From Silene conica (taxonomy: Eukaryota; Streptophyta; Magnoliopsida; Caryophyllales; Caryophyllaceae): a DNA stretch of 64,000 nt. Below, piece by piece: positions 1-12,600 of the stretch (the stretch's first letter is position 1; each line of letters begins with the position of its first letter). The position numbers were made by a program, and so were the translations under genes. The notes under the pieces are model-generated. The model ran no database searches. It saw only the letters and a program-made list of their open reading frames with translations, and was not told where the DNA came from. Location: contig CM055315.2 in NCBI GenBank assembly GCA_029255685.2, positions 74,615,681 through 74,679,680 on the forward strand, in the 5' to 3' direction.

Positions 1-119
1 CTCCTTTTCCGTCTAATTGGTAGTAGTTTCTATTTAGTTGTAGGATTTTAGGTTGTATTTTGCATAAATAGACTTATTAGGTAGTAATTTGAAAATTTCT
101 AACTATAATAGGTAGTAGT

Positions 120-590
120 ATGTAAATCGGCCAAAATATAATAAATATTGGATGCTTTGATTTTTCACAAACAACATAAAATATAAAGTATAAAGCTTAT
201 TTTGTCTATTTCAAACACGACATTTAAAGTAACGTTACGGTCTCCAAATGTGTATATTTTAAATCGTATGCCAATTTTAACACCTGAAGCCATTTTTATA
301 TGATAGTAAGGTATTATGGTGTGAATTCCGATAACTTTTTATCTTGAAACTTTTTCTGCTTAAAAAACGTGGATAATAAACTTCAAAATCGGCTATTTTT
401 GACTTTTTACAAAACGAATAAAGTATAAAACTTATTTTGTCTATTTCAAACACGACTTTTAAAATATTGTTATGACCTCTGAATGTGTCTATTTTAAAGC
501 GTATGCCAGTTTTAACACCATGAGCTATTTCTATATGGTATTAAAGTATGATGCGAATTTCGAGAATTTTTATTCTGAACCTTATGAAAA
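120..590. repeat. Diverged tandem duplication, about 237-bp period
   Basis: Two diverged copies follow each other, at about 176-355 and 415-585. Both contain the strings TATTTTGTCTATTTCAAACA and GTATGCCA. The stretch lies downstream of the first gene, and I see no gene in the first 780 bases. Confidence 0.6.
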
Positions 591-786
591 GATAAAAAAT
601 CCCACAAACAAATATCGTTACATCCCACAAACAAATCAAATACCACAATTAGATACATAAACACACAAGATATTCATTCACTCCCACAAGAAAGAAAAAA
701 AGATTAAATAAATAAAAGAATGTATGGGGAAATAAGAATAGTGTAATTTTTTTGTATAGTTTCTTAAGTTTTCCCCTTGTCACACT

Positions 787-3385
787 TCACACTGCAAAAA
801 CTCCCTCAGAATTGGCCTCCTTTTCAAGTGCTTTTTCCAGCCTTGCTTCAAATGGTGTAGAATCCCAAATTACTTCAGCACTCTGCAATGATCAATTCAC
901 AATTGTGTCAATATTATTACAAAAATAGGAAGGAGTCCGACCCTAATCGACCATAATCACCTGAAACTATTCATGAATTAGTAGTCTGGCCATAATGTCT
1001 CTATTGACCTGAAAACAACTCGAGTTCGAACTGACCCTTACTAAAATTGACTCAATGACAGTCCAGCTTGAATGAGCCCATTGACTCGCTTGCTAGGTCT
1101 AAACTGTTCATACTTAAGGATCTTATACTGACTTGAAAACAACTCGAGATTCGACTGCCCCATACGGCCATACCCAAATGACAGTGCAGCTTAAATGAAC
1201 TGGATGACTCGCTTGCTAGGTCTAAACTGTTCATACTTAAGAACCTTGAGATTCAACTGACCCATACCCAAATGACAGTATAGTGCCGCTTAAATAAGCT
1301 GGATGACTCGCTTGCTACTTCTAGACTGCTCATACTTAAGGATCTAATACTGACTTGAAAACAACTCGAGATCCGACTGACACATACCCAAATCGACTCA
1401 ATGACAGGACAGTTTAAATGATCTGAATGACTGGCTTGCTAGGTCGAACTGTTACTAACCTCTCTATATCTGCTTTTGGTGCTTTTGACACTTGACCCTC
1501 CTGAATCAGTAGTCTGCCCAGTACGACTCCAGTAACTTCCAACACTACCAATGATAGGCATATCATCCCGGCTACGACCAGGCGACTTTCGAGGCGTTGA
1601 AGAAGCCGACATCTGCCTGATTTCCTCCACAGTCAAAGCTCCCAAAATAGGCCTATCTTCAAACTTATTTGGTGTAACTGATACTGAACTATTTCTGCTG
1701 TTACTGTTACTCCTCTGAGAACCGCCTTTTTCCGATCCCACCAGCCACGTTGAAAGACTCGTGTCGACTGCTATCTCCTTCTTATTACCCTGCAACACCT
1801 CCTTTTTTACAGGAAAGCTGAAATCTTGGACAGAATTACGGTTCTCCTTCAGGCCCTTCGGCTCATCTTTCGACATTACCTTTGACCTTGCCTTAATACC
1901 CTTCCACTGAGTAAGATTCTCAACTGGGTTCAACACAGAATCGACATACATTCCTCGATCAACCCGACAACCCGACTCATCTGCAGTAACATTTTTACCC
2001 TGCAGTGGACTATTCACCTCCTTATCCCCTCCTGCAGTCCCTAATTTATGCTTCCTGGAGTCTAATGACAGTGAAAACAATGATTCAGACGACTGTTCAT
2101 CCTCGTTCTCATCCTCATCCTCGTCCTCATCGCAATAATCGTCAGCATCTTCATATTCACCATCATCAGAAGATAATATATCATCAAATTCATCATCACT
2201 GTCCCTAGAATTTTGGTATCTATGATTAAGTGGATAAGAGAAAAGAGATGAGCTTGAATCTGATCCACATTGACAGACAGTAACTTTCTTTTCATCATTC
2301 TTTCTGTTTTCTTCATTAATTTCTTCCATTTCTTCTTCATCTTTCGTCCAATTCTCGTAAAATTTGACATTTAAATCAAAAGTCACTTTCTTTCTTCCAC
2401 TCCTGTTTGCTTTCTCCATCTTCTCATCACTAATTAGCACAATCATCAAAATTCACAATTAAATACATTAAATATTTCTATTTCCGTCTCAATCATTTGT
2501 TTACTTTTAAAAGTGCAAGGTTATGGATCCGATAAACTGTCAAAATGCCAAAGAAATACGCCTACCATGAATACTTGTATAAAACGGTTTACACAGGTAA
2601 AATTACATATCAAACGACAGAAAAAGATACCCAAGACGTCTCTACGAGCTATTTTTAGAAACTACGATAACTTATGTTACATAAAAACTTTCTATTTCCG
2701 TCTCAATCATTTGTTTTACTTTTCATTAAAAGTGCAATGTTATAGATCCGTAAAACTAAAAAATACGCCTACAAGGAATACTTGTATAAAACGGTTTTAC
2801 ACGGGTAAAATTACATATCAATCGACAGAAAAAAAAAACCCCAAGACGTCTCTACGAGCTATTTTTAGAAACTATGATAACTTATGTTACGAATGTAAAT
2901 GTGGTTAAACGGTTTTACACAAATTTAGCGGATTTCATATAACCAAATGTTGAACAATGAGCTCCCATACTCTTTAAAAAAATGCTAAAAATTTCTGAAA
3001 AGAATGAAAAACTTACATTGAATCATCATGCAGTATATCAATGGCATTCTTCTCAATTTCTTCTCCTTCTTGCCCTTCTTCTTGCACTTCTTCTTGTTCT
3101 TGTTCTTCGCCCTTCGTATCGTTTTCTTCCTCTTGTTTAATCAACTGAGGTACTCTGAAGTCATCAACAGACTGATAATTCTGAAGCTGTGAAACCAAGA
3201 ATATCGTATTTACATATCAATGTTAGTTACAAATAATCGAAACCTGAAAAAGAAAGAAACTTTAAAGAAGGAAAATATACATGATGAAGAAGGGAAGGAT
3301 GCTGCTGACAAGTCTTAAGAGACCGTCTTCTACGACGACGGCGAGACGGGTTACAATTACTAAAACAGGTTGTGAAACACCCCAT
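787..3385 (-). CDS. Plant-specific acidic protein, MGCF/KVTFDLNV family (4 exons)
   Basis: I assemble four exons on the minus strand: 3385-3281, 3186-3017, 2429-1460 and 882-787. All junctions are GT-AG and in phase, giving 446 residues. The start MGCF is followed by a run of seven arginines (residues 15-21). An E/Q-rich stretch precedes the conserved block KKVTFDLNVKFYENW, then comes an acidic D/E run (ESSDDGEYEDADDY-like). The C-terminal part has ILGALTVEEIRQ, a proline/serine SPRKSP-type motif, DDMPIIGSVGSYWS, and the last exon ends in VIWDSTPFEARLEKALEKE. This layout matches an uncharacterised plant family with an MGCF start and a KVTFDLNV block. No catalytic domain is visible and the function is unknown. 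The arginine-rich and acidic segments suggest a nuclear or scaffold role, which is inference. Start choice rests on the MGCF motif; the overlapping frame starting at 3447 is a shadow. Confidence 0.8.
1052..1440. repeat. Intronic tandem repeat, about 100-125-bp units
   Basis: Roughly four diverged copies carry the marker GACTCGCTTGCTAGGTCTAA (near 1083, 1208, 1309 and 1427), each followed by TTCATACTTAAGGA-like sequence. They fill the last intron of the acidic-protein gene. Confidence 0.75.
2477..2890. repeat. Intronic direct duplication, 214-bp period
   Basis: Copy one spans about 2477-2680 and copy two about 2691-2890. Both begin TCTATTTCCGTCTCAATCAT and end CTTATGTTAC. It lies in intron 2 of the acidic-protein gene, and short open frames here are by-products. 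Confidence 0.85.
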
Positions 3386-3706
3386 TTAGCTAGTGTTATC
3401 AACAGTGAATAATCCCCGGAACTCGAGTCTTGATAATCTTGCCACAATGAAATGTGTAGAAGCCTAGAAGGGCAAAATGGTCAAAAGACAAGGGACATTG
3501 GTCCGAGGTTTGGGATTTAGAGAGGGAAAGAGACGTTATGGAGGGAGAGAAGGCAGGGGATAAAGAGAGGTTTAGTGAGGAGAAAAGGGAAATGTGAGGG
3601 TAAAATTGTCAGTTTTGAGGAAGGAATATTACCGTTAGAAGTGTAGCGGGCTAGCTAGCGGCTATTGAGCCGTTGAGAAGCATAAATTTCCACTTTTAGC
3701 TTTGGT
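3386..3706. other. 5' flank of the acidic-protein gene
   Basis: Purine-rich sequence upstream of the MGCF start, probably the 5' UTR and promoter of the minus-strand gene. I do not see a convincing TATA box and no other gene. Confidence 0.4.
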
Positions 3707-3817
3707 GGGTACTAATGCCCGTAATGGGACTATGATTGTGTGATGGGTTAGAAATTGGTACCGTAGTATGTCTTAGTAATAAAACGGGTTAAATATGATT
3801 TTATTTGGGATATATAT
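3707..3817 (+). repeat. Left copy of a direct repeat flanking the composite element
   Basis: This stretch (ACTATGATTGTGTGATGGGT, then AAACGGGTTAAATATGATT and TTTGGGATATATAT) reappears with substitutions at 23426-23531. In the left copy the composite element starts directly after the TA run; the right copy continues into ordinary sequence. Confidence 0.8.
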
Positions 3818-3840
3818 CAGGTGAGAACCACCCATATGAT

Positions 3841-3873
3841 GAGAACCATGAGAACCAATTAATAACCCTTAGA
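3841..3873 (+). repeat. Left terminal inverted repeat core
   Basis: It reads GAGAACCATGAGAACC followed by AATTAATAACCCTTAGA. It pairs with 22373-22405 in inverted orientation with about two mismatches. Confidence 0.85.
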
Positions 3874-4131
3874 TCTGTTAGTCTGATTAATAACCATTGG
3901 ATCCGCTTCCCCTCAATTTTAACGCGTATACCCCCAAACCCCTGCAAACTTCCTCATTTCCCAAATTCACTTTCTCTCTCCTCATTTTTTATCTCTCTTC
4001 GAATACGAAAATCCTCCGCCATTAACCTAATTCTTCGACCATCAAAACTTTCGCCATTACTCTAATTCTTCGACTATCAAATTTACTCACTAAATTATTC
4101 GACAATTAACCTTTCGACGTTGCTTCAATCA

Positions 4132-7100
4132 ATGGAGCCTTTTAATTCGAGGTAAAGTTTCGATTTTTATGATTTTTTTGCGAAAATTAGTTGAATTAGT
4201 TGATTAAATTAGTTGAATTAGGGCTGAATTATCGTTTTGATTCATCGATTAACTTTCTGGGTTGATGAATTATGCTTCTGAAATTAGGGTTTCGTGAATT
4301 CAATTGGGGAAACTGAGAAATTAGGGTTAGGGAGTTTCGTGTATTAATTGGGGAAACTGAAAAATTAGGGAGTTTCGTGAATACAATTAGGGTTAGGGAG
4401 TTTCGTTAATTGAATTGGGGACACTTAGAAATTAGCCTTAGGGAATTTAACTGACTTCCTAAATTTGTTGAAATCATGGAATTGGAGACTGTTTATGTGC
4501 ATCTAATACATGTGTATGTGCATCAAAGTACGATTTTGTGAATGAGATTGGCTTAATTGAGATATTAGGGCTGCAGAAATTGAGAAATCACATAAATTTC
4601 TTGAAATTTGGACACTGGAGACTGTTTACGAGCATCTCATTTTGTATATTATGTGCATCAAATTTCTGTTGAGGCGCATCAAATTGTGATTTTGTGTATC
4701 AAATTCACTTAATAGATAATGTATACTGTTAGATTGTTGTTTATTTAACTTTTGACATTTCGTGTTGCAGCAATATTAGCAATAATGACCACTGCTCTTC
4801 TTCAAATGTCATTACAAAAGAAGGATTGATTGTTGAAGTTTTATCAGAAGTATCTGCACTAGCAGTTGAACGTGACCCTGAAGTTGTGACTTTCGAATTT
4901 GTTGAAGGTACAATTCTGTTCATCCTTAAATTTTGAGTTTCATGGTTGTCTTAGTTGTCTGATGATCTTTTGGTTTTAATGATTTGTCTTAGTTGCTTGC
5001 TTGATGTTTTAAGGTTTTTTTAGGCAATTATTCTTAGGTTTGAGGATATCCGTCCTCTTTACATGCATGAAATAAGGATCAGTGTGCACAAAATAAGGTT
5101 CTGTTTGCGTCAAATAAGGTGCCAATGTTTATTGTGCAGTAGTACAGTGATGTCTATTTTGTTTGATGTCTATTAGAGAACAAGATTTTACGTATTTGAT
5201 GCATGCAGAAGTTTATTCCATGCACATATAACACTTTTCCATGCATGTGTAAGACAAGTATTTAGAGACTCTCGCTTTGGAGGTTTGAATGGTGATGTTC
5301 TACAGATGTGGTTATGTAATAGAATGTTTATGGTCAGGGGGGAGTGTACTTGGATTCTCCAGCAGCACTAACACTATTTTGTGAGAGTGTAATTCATATT
5401 TTTGCACCTCCCTTCATCTTTCTTACTTTAATTGCACCACATATGCAGGTATCGTAGTAGAGCAGCCTGTAGAGCAGCCTGTAGAGCAGCCACAGCCAGA
5501 GGACGAGGAGGCAGCAGAAGGTTCTTCAAGCAACACGAATCGGATTTTTGAGTGTGCCATCCATCTTAAGCCTGTTATTGGTATGCTGTTCGATACGCTT
5601 GATTTGGGTGTTGAGTTTTATGACACATATGCCAAAGAATGTGGATTTGTTACTAGGTTAAGCTCCCAAAAGTCTAAAAATGGTGTCATTACCCATGAGA
5701 AATGCGTCTGTAATAAGGCTGGAGTATGTCAACCCAAAGGGAAAAATCACCGGAGGCAAAGGACTAGGATAGAATGTCCTTCTTGTATTAAGTTTAAGCG
5801 AATTATGAATGAAGGTCCTGATATTGGTAAATACCAAATTTATGATTTTCATGAAGGTCATAATCATATGCCACAAACACCTACAACAATGGTACATTTG
5901 ACCCAAACAAGGGAATTAAGTATATTTCACAAGAAAATGATAATTGATAACTCCAAAAATAACATTGGACCAGTTAAGTCTTATAGGTTATTTAAGGAGT
6001 ATGTTAGGGGTTACAAGAATGTGGGTGCGTCATTGGAAGATTTTAAGAATTTTTCAAGAGATATAAAAAATTATTTGTCTGAGGGGGATGCTCAAATGCT
6101 TATTGAGCATTTTATGAAGACCAAACACATGTGTCCCTCATTTTACTTTGATTTTGAGGTTGATGAAAAAGGTCGATTGTCACACGTATTTTGGGCTGAC
6201 CCTATTAGCATTAAAAACTATTTGATCTTCGGAGACATGACCTCTTTCGATACCACCTTTAGAAAAAATAAATATAGGATGATTTTTGCACCTTTCACGG
6301 GGGTGGATAATCATAAGAGGTGTGTGACATTTGGGGCTGGACTTCTTAGTAATGAGAGTAAGGAATCATTTGCATGGCTTTTTACTAGATTTGTAGAGGC
6401 GATGGGTGGTCATCATCCCGTTTGTGTGATTACGGATGAAGATTTGGGTATAGAGGAAGGAATGAATATTGCATGGGGAGAAAAAGTGCAACATAGATAT
6501 TGCATGTGGCATATCTTAAAAAAACTTCCTGAGAAAGTAGGACCTTTAGTTTGTAAAGATACCGAGTTTTTGAAAGAGATAAACCGGTGTGTCTGGAGTG
6601 ACGATTTGGAGCCGGCTGAATTTGAGGAAAGATGGACAGAAATAGTTGAGGCTCATGGATTGTCGGATAATGTGTGGCTTACGGATAAGTTTAAGATTAG
6701 AGATAGGTGGATTCCAGCTTATTTCCGCGACCTATTTTTAGGAGGTCTGATGAGAACCACCTCGAGGTCCGAGTCAGAAAACCACTTTTTCAGCAACTTC
6801 ACTAATCCTAATTTAACCCTAGTTGAGTTTTGGATGAGGTTTGAGAGTGCGATGGATGCACAAAGATGGACTCAATCGAAACTGATTGCACAATCAAAGA
6901 ACTCATTCCCCCACTTGTTGACTAAAGTAGCCCTAGAAAAGAATGCATCAGAATTCTACACTCCAACAATCTTCCGTGAGTTTCAAAAGGAAGTCGAAGC
7001 AGCTTGCTTCTCATGTGGTGCTGGGGATAAAGAAAAAGATCCAGCCCTTCCAATTGTATACATAGAGATCATAGATCATGTTCGAAAGAAAACGTATAAG

Positions 7101-7727
7101 GTTGGTTTTGGTCAGGATGATTCTGCAACAGTGTGCACTTGCAAGAAGTTTGAACGACATGGAATACTTTGTCGACATGCTCTGTGTGTCCTTAAAGATC
7201 GGGGAATTCAGAAAGTTCCAAGTGACTTCCTACTTAGTCGGTGGAGCAAACTAGCAACCTGCAAACCAATCGTCGGCCCTAATGGCCAGTTGCTTGCTGA
7301 CTGTACATCAATGGATGTACAGAAAAACAAAGTAGGAGAGTTATGGTCAGAGTTGTTTGGTTGCGTGGCACTTGTTGAACAGAGTCCGGTGCATTGTGAT
7401 GAGTTGCTTGGGATTTTGCGTGAGTTCAAGGAAAGGGTTAAAATTGCGCCTGATGAAAGTGGCAACAATATTGGTAGTGCAAAGGGAAAGGACAAGAATG
7501 CTGAAATTGGGATGCTTTTAGGAAAAAGCAGGCCCACTGAAATTACTGTTTTGCCTCCAAGACAGTGCAAAAATAAAGGTTCGGGGAAAAGGCTGATCTC
7601 ACAGAGAGAACGAGCAGGGGAAGTGAAGAAGAAACCACTAAGAAAATGCAGGGCATGTGGGGAGATGGCGAACCATGACAGCAGGAATTGTGACCGAAGG
7701 ACAACCGAGGATGAGCAGACACAATAG
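4132..7727 (+). CDS. FAR1/FHY3-type MULE transposase (3 exons)
   Basis: Exons 4132-4151, 4771-4907 and 5449-7727 join in frame through GT-AG introns to give 811 residues; most of the protein comes from exon 3. A FAR1-type zinc-binding domain is seen near residues 130-195 (CVCNKAGVC, RIECPSC, HEGHNH). The MULE DDE domain follows, with SFDTTFRKNKY (D about 320), VITDEDLG (D about 382) and RSESENHFF (E about 494). A SWIM zinc finger, CTCKKFERHGILCRH, lies near 615-629, and a C-terminal knuckle, CRACGEMANHDSRNC, near 783-797. The protein should bind the element ends and catalyse cut-and-paste transposition in the nucleus. No stop or frameshift interrupts it, so the gene may still be active. Position and orientation inside paired TIRs support an element-borne transposase rather than a domesticated FAR1 factor. 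Confidence 0.9.
4270..4445 (+). repeat. Short tandem repeat in transposase intron 1
   Basis: Four loose copies of a unit reading GAAATTAGGGTTAGGGAGTT with an AATTGGGGAAACT-type spacer follow each other. The telomere-like TTAGGG strings are part of this unit. Confidence 0.6.
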
Positions 7728-8208
7728 GTATGCAGTGACTAAATAGATCGAGCTATTCTTCTTTTTTTAGTCTCATTTGTTGGGTAAAAAATGGCTTACA
7801 CTTCGTTATTACTACATTCTGGATTCATCTCCCCGTTTTTCAAACAAGTGCTGGAATCATCTGGATTTGCTCCAACTCTTTCTGTTTCACTGACTTCAGC
7901 AATTCTGCTTCTGTATTACTTTGCTTTCTAGTGAATGCATCTTTGAGATATTATTGTTGACTTGTTATGGTTTGATAGTATAGTCAAATTAGTTTGAGGG
8001 ACATTTGATGTTGCTCAACATTTAACTAGTTTATTTTTTAAAGTCTTGCAGGACCATATTACCAGTAGCTGTTTTGGACAAAGAGGGCTGTCACAATTTT
8101 GTTCGGAGCGTGGATTGGCGGTCTCGTACTCTCGGATGACTAATTTATTAGAATTATTTAGGGCTGTAATTAATTTTCTTTCGACATTTTAGCAAGGTGT
8201 GCAACTTA

Positions 8209-8757
8209 GCTATCTAATCGACATTTACGTTTGTATTGACTTTTTACGTTATCTAAATTTATTACTGCTGCTTGCTTATATTTATTTACTGATTGGTTAA
8301 GTTTATTACCTTGTGGATAAACTTCTTCATTATAAATAATGAAAACACACTCGAAGGGTGGGAAGTGTGGGAAGTTTTTGACTCTTTTCGCTGTCAATGA
8401 ATGTCGAACTTTGATTTTTCCCGGGTTCAACTCCTCAGCCATGACCATCCACGGTGATTGATCACTGCCGTCTCTTGTCGCTATCTTGAGATGGTAGTGA
8501 TCAGTCACCCTGGATGGTCATAGCTGGGGAGTTGCACTCGGGAAAAATCAAAGTTCGACATCCATTGATAGCGAAAAGAGTCAAAAACTTCCCACCCTTC
8601 CCACCATTTGAGTGTGTTTTCATTGTTTATGGCTAAGATGTTTATCAACAAGGTAATAAATTTAAGTAAGCAGTAAATAAATATAAGCAAACAAGCAGTA
8701 ATAAATTTAGATAACGTGAAAAGTCAATACAAATGTAAATGTCGATTAGGTAGCTAA
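8209..8757. repeat. Long hairpin (about 270-bp inverted arms)
   Basis: The left arm (8209-8480) and right arm (8488-8757) are inverted copies. Matching blocks include AATCGACATTTACGTTTGTA with TACAAATGTAAATGTCGATT, and GAATGTCGAACTTTGATTTT with its partner near 8545. The loop is only a few bases. It lies just past the transposase 3' end. Two short open frames inside it are artefacts of the repeat. Confidence 0.9.
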
Positions 8758-8800
8758 CTGTGATATTCAATAAATAGCATGCTTTTGGTCACGTTTATTT

Positions 8801-9637
8801 CATGCACGTGGAACAATTTTTAATGCACGTAGACAGATATTTCATGTAATGGTCCAATGTAATAACTAGTGGGCCTTATTATCTTTTTTTTAATTGGGCC
8901 TTATTATCTTCAATAAATAACATGCTTTTTGTTTACTAGTGGGCCTTATTATCTTTTTTAAATTGGGCTCATAGGCTTGTTTGTTTAATTATATAAAGTG
9001 TGACTTTATTGGGCTCATAGGCATGAAATAAAGTCATGACTTTATTGGGCTCATAGTTTGACCCGTAGATTGGCCAATTCTAGTGTAGGACCAACTCGAT
9101 TTTATGTAGTGGTCCAATGTGATAACCCACTTCCTGGTCTTAATGGTTACTAGTGGGCCTTCTTAACTTTTTTTATTGGGCTCATAGGCCTGTTTGTTTA
9201 ATTATTAAAAGTTACGGGTAGTGTGAATACATGACTTTATTTAATGCACGTAGACAGACATATCATGCACGTGGAACAATTTTTAATGCACGTAGACAGA
9301 TATTTCATGTAATGGTCCAATGTAATAACCCACTTCTTGGTATTTGTTTACTAGTGGGCCTTATTATCTTTTTTTAATTGGGCTCATAGGCCTGTTTGTT
9401 TAATTATATAAAGTGTGACTTTATTGGGCTCATAGGCATCCAATAAAGTCATGACTTTATTGGGCTCATAGTTTGACCTGTAGATTGGCCAACTCTAGTG
9501 TAGGACCAACTCGATTTTATGTAGTGGTCCAATGTGATAATCCACTTCCTGGTCTTAATGGTTACTAGTGGGCCTTCTTAACTTTTTTTTATTGGGCTCA
9601 TAGGCCTGTTTGTTTAATTATTAAAAGTTACGGGTAA
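8801..9637. repeat. Direct duplication, about 415-463-bp period
   Basis: CATGCACGTGGAACAATTTT occurs at 8801 and 9264. TAGATTGGCCAA with TGTAGGACCAACTCGATTTT recurs near 9065 and 9479. The second copy lacks about 49 bases. Its right edge touches the broken end of the ULP-like gene, and both copies carry GTTACGGGTA from that gene's last exon. Confidence 0.85.
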
Positions 9638-12600
9638 CAATAGGAATCAAAACCTGGACGACAATGAAAACAAACACAACAATGAATTTCTGTTGAGTAA
9701 TCTGTTGTTTGTCTTCAGTTTAGATCATTTCATCTCAGTTTACACACTGTAATGTAAGAATCTTCAAGGACTTACCAACTTCACGTCTTCAAAGTTGAGA
9801 TCCAATGCTGCAATCTGTTCAGTACATTAGGTGACCCATATTAGTGAAACAATCATGTAATAATTGGATTCTTATTTAATGCATGTACAATGTTGTTTAA
9901 TGAATATAGAGTGCTGTTTAATGCATCTATAAGGTTACTTCATGATTTCACAGGTCTGAACAATTACAGAACTTTAAATGAGAAACTTACGTCAGTTGTA
10001 TCTGTTAGAAATAGACGGCAGGGGGATTTACGATTTCTGTATTTGTTTAGCTCATTCAAATGATCACACCATATAGAAATGACATCTGGATGAACTTGAC
10101 CACCAAGAAGCAAACTCTTCATATGACTTTGTGTGAGAGTCTTGCCCGCATGGCAATACAAAACCTCCCTATACAGATATGAAAGCATGAAACGTTAGTG
10201 TCAGACAAATAAGATATAATACATATATGCTGAATCAGATTAAAAAATATAAGACTGATACGTACTCTTCAACTAAATCATTGGAAAATGCATAGTCTCC
10301 CACCAGTCTTTCCAACTGAGTCAACCCACGAACCATGTCCACATTCCTGATAAAGAAAGGCGACCGGTAAACATCAGCAACCTCAACAGACCTCTTAGGT
10401 TGCACCCGCTTAGCTTGCACAGTCTCAGCAGGTAAGACAAGACATCTTTTAGCAGCCATCTGCCGAGTCTCCATTGTATACTCTGTGGGGGCAGTTGGGG
10501 GTTCTTCTACTGGTGAATCCAATGCATCTTGAGAGGATATAACAACAGGAGATGGTTCTTGAGGGGATAGTTGAGACGAAATCAGAATTGGCGATATTGG
10601 GTCTGATGTGCTTGCATGAATAATAGGTGGCGTAGTTGATGTGCTTGCATGGGGAACAGTTAAATGCATGTCCTGCATCCTCGACTCAAGGAACTCTTGA
10701 GAGGTATAAAATGCATCATCACCACTAAAAAGGCTGAAAGATGGTCCTTCGAGAAGCGCTTTTTCCTTTGCCTTTTTTTCCTTCAAATCTTCATGGTGCG
10801 ATTCAAAAACTTTGCCGACATGGTCATATGCATCATTAAGGAGTCCTTCTAATTCAGCCATGACAGACGGATCAGCTAAAAATTCATCATCTACAGAACG
10901 CCCATTGAATTCCCTCTGATTCAACTCCCCTTCATCCTTATTCAGCAGCTCCTCCACTGCCCCCTCATCCTTCTTCAGCTCCTCCTCTTCCCCCTTATCC
11001 TTCTCCAGCTCCTCCCCCACTTCCCCCACCTCCTTTCTCTTCTTTATTTCATTGTCATTGTCATCATCCACCACCTGATCACCTGATCCAGCAGCATCAG
11101 TACCTACCTTATCACCTTCCCTTTCACCTTCTTCTCTACTTTGCTGTGAAAGGGAGAAGCCTTCAAACAAGGACTCTGCCAAATTTGACATTTGGGCGAC
11201 AACTGGGAAACCAGAAACCTTACACTCAGCTTTTTTAACTGCTTTGGTGAACTCACCATAAGCATCTGCAAGTCGAATAGCTGTCTCCGCCAAATACTTG
11301 ATGGATTCTTTCTTTTCATCAAGCAGTTCAGCTTCAACTTCTGTTTCAGCTTGAGGTTGAGGCTCGTCTTGAGGTTCATTTTCAGGTTGAGGTTGAGGCT
11401 CGTGTTGAGCCTCAAGTCTAGGTCCAGCATATACAAATAATGGTTCAACAGACCCCTTACCAAAGCCGCCCCCCTTGTGCTTCTCCAACTTCACCCTTTC
11501 TCGGATCTTCTCATCCGTCCAATTTGCCCACAATGGAAATGATCTCGCCACTGTTCTCGTCATGAAAACGACTCGATCCAAGTAGATCATTTGGAAAATC
11601 AGAATTGGCCCCTTAAAATAAGCCTTAGGGGAGGTAGCTATAGCCGCCTTCCAGGACATTACATTGTCAATCATATTTGACCGTGCAAATTTGCACCAAT
11701 TCATGGAAGGGACATCAGCAAGATTTGAGATGCAGCCTAAGATTCGAGGGCTCGGATGATCACCTACTACCCCCATCAACAGGACGTTGACGATATAGAT
11801 GAGGAAATTCCTCTTGAAATCGTCTCCGCCATCACGTTGCCCCATCATCTTTTCCAGGAGCTCTTTTTTCGTAATATCGGCTGTTGGGAATTGATCTCTA
11901 TAATGCTTCACAGCCTCTGTGTACTCTTTGTCTTTAGAAAACATCCCGGCTGGAACAACATCAATACCTCCCATAGGAAGTCCCGTTGCAACATGGACAT
12001 CCTCATCTGATATCACCAACTTGTGGTCCATCAATGAACAGTCGAAAGGCTTAAAGTTTTCGACAATCCATCTGGCCAAATGGCCATTGATTTCTTCGGA
12101 CTGAAGTTGCAAAAGACCTCCGAACCCCATACTTTTTATGGCTTCAATTTGCTGTTCAGAGGGGTCCATCTTGAACAGATTAGTGATCAATGAAGGACTC
12201 ATACGGGTCAGCAGAGGCTTGTACTGATCAGACCTAACCCGCGTTTTGGCAGGAACATAACTGCTGTCGGGAGCCTTCCTCTTGTTCTTGGTAGGTTGAC
12301 ATGGGTGGATTGGGTCTGCTCCTGCTGCTATTTTACCGCTTCTCATTTGTTTGGCAGCAACATTACTGCTGCTGTCAGGAGCCTTTCGCTTGTTCTTGCT
12401 AGGCTGAGGATTTGATATTTGGTCTGCTGCTGCAACTGCTGTACTGCTTGTGCAGGGAGGATTATCTGCATAAGAGATAAGTACAAAATTACTAATGTGA
12501 TCAAAATTCCATGCACATATGAGTAGCAACCAACAAAAAAAACTGATGAAAAAAGCAGTAAGCATTAGCTTAGTATTAAACCCCAGTTTCAGTTATCACG

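Noticed and set aside
3262..3447. Frame starting MWQDYQDSSSGDYSLL on the minus strand
   Set aside because: It is out of frame with the MGCF exon, which splices in phase to the rest of the gene.
4270..4445. TTAGGG-like strings as interstitial telomere repeat
   Set aside because: They are part of a longer, diverged unit and do not form a TTTAGGG run.
8206..8690. Two minus-strand open frames with QSPW/FPHFPPFECVF sequences
   Set aside because: They translate the two arms of the hairpin and share no family resemblance; the nucleotide structure explains them.
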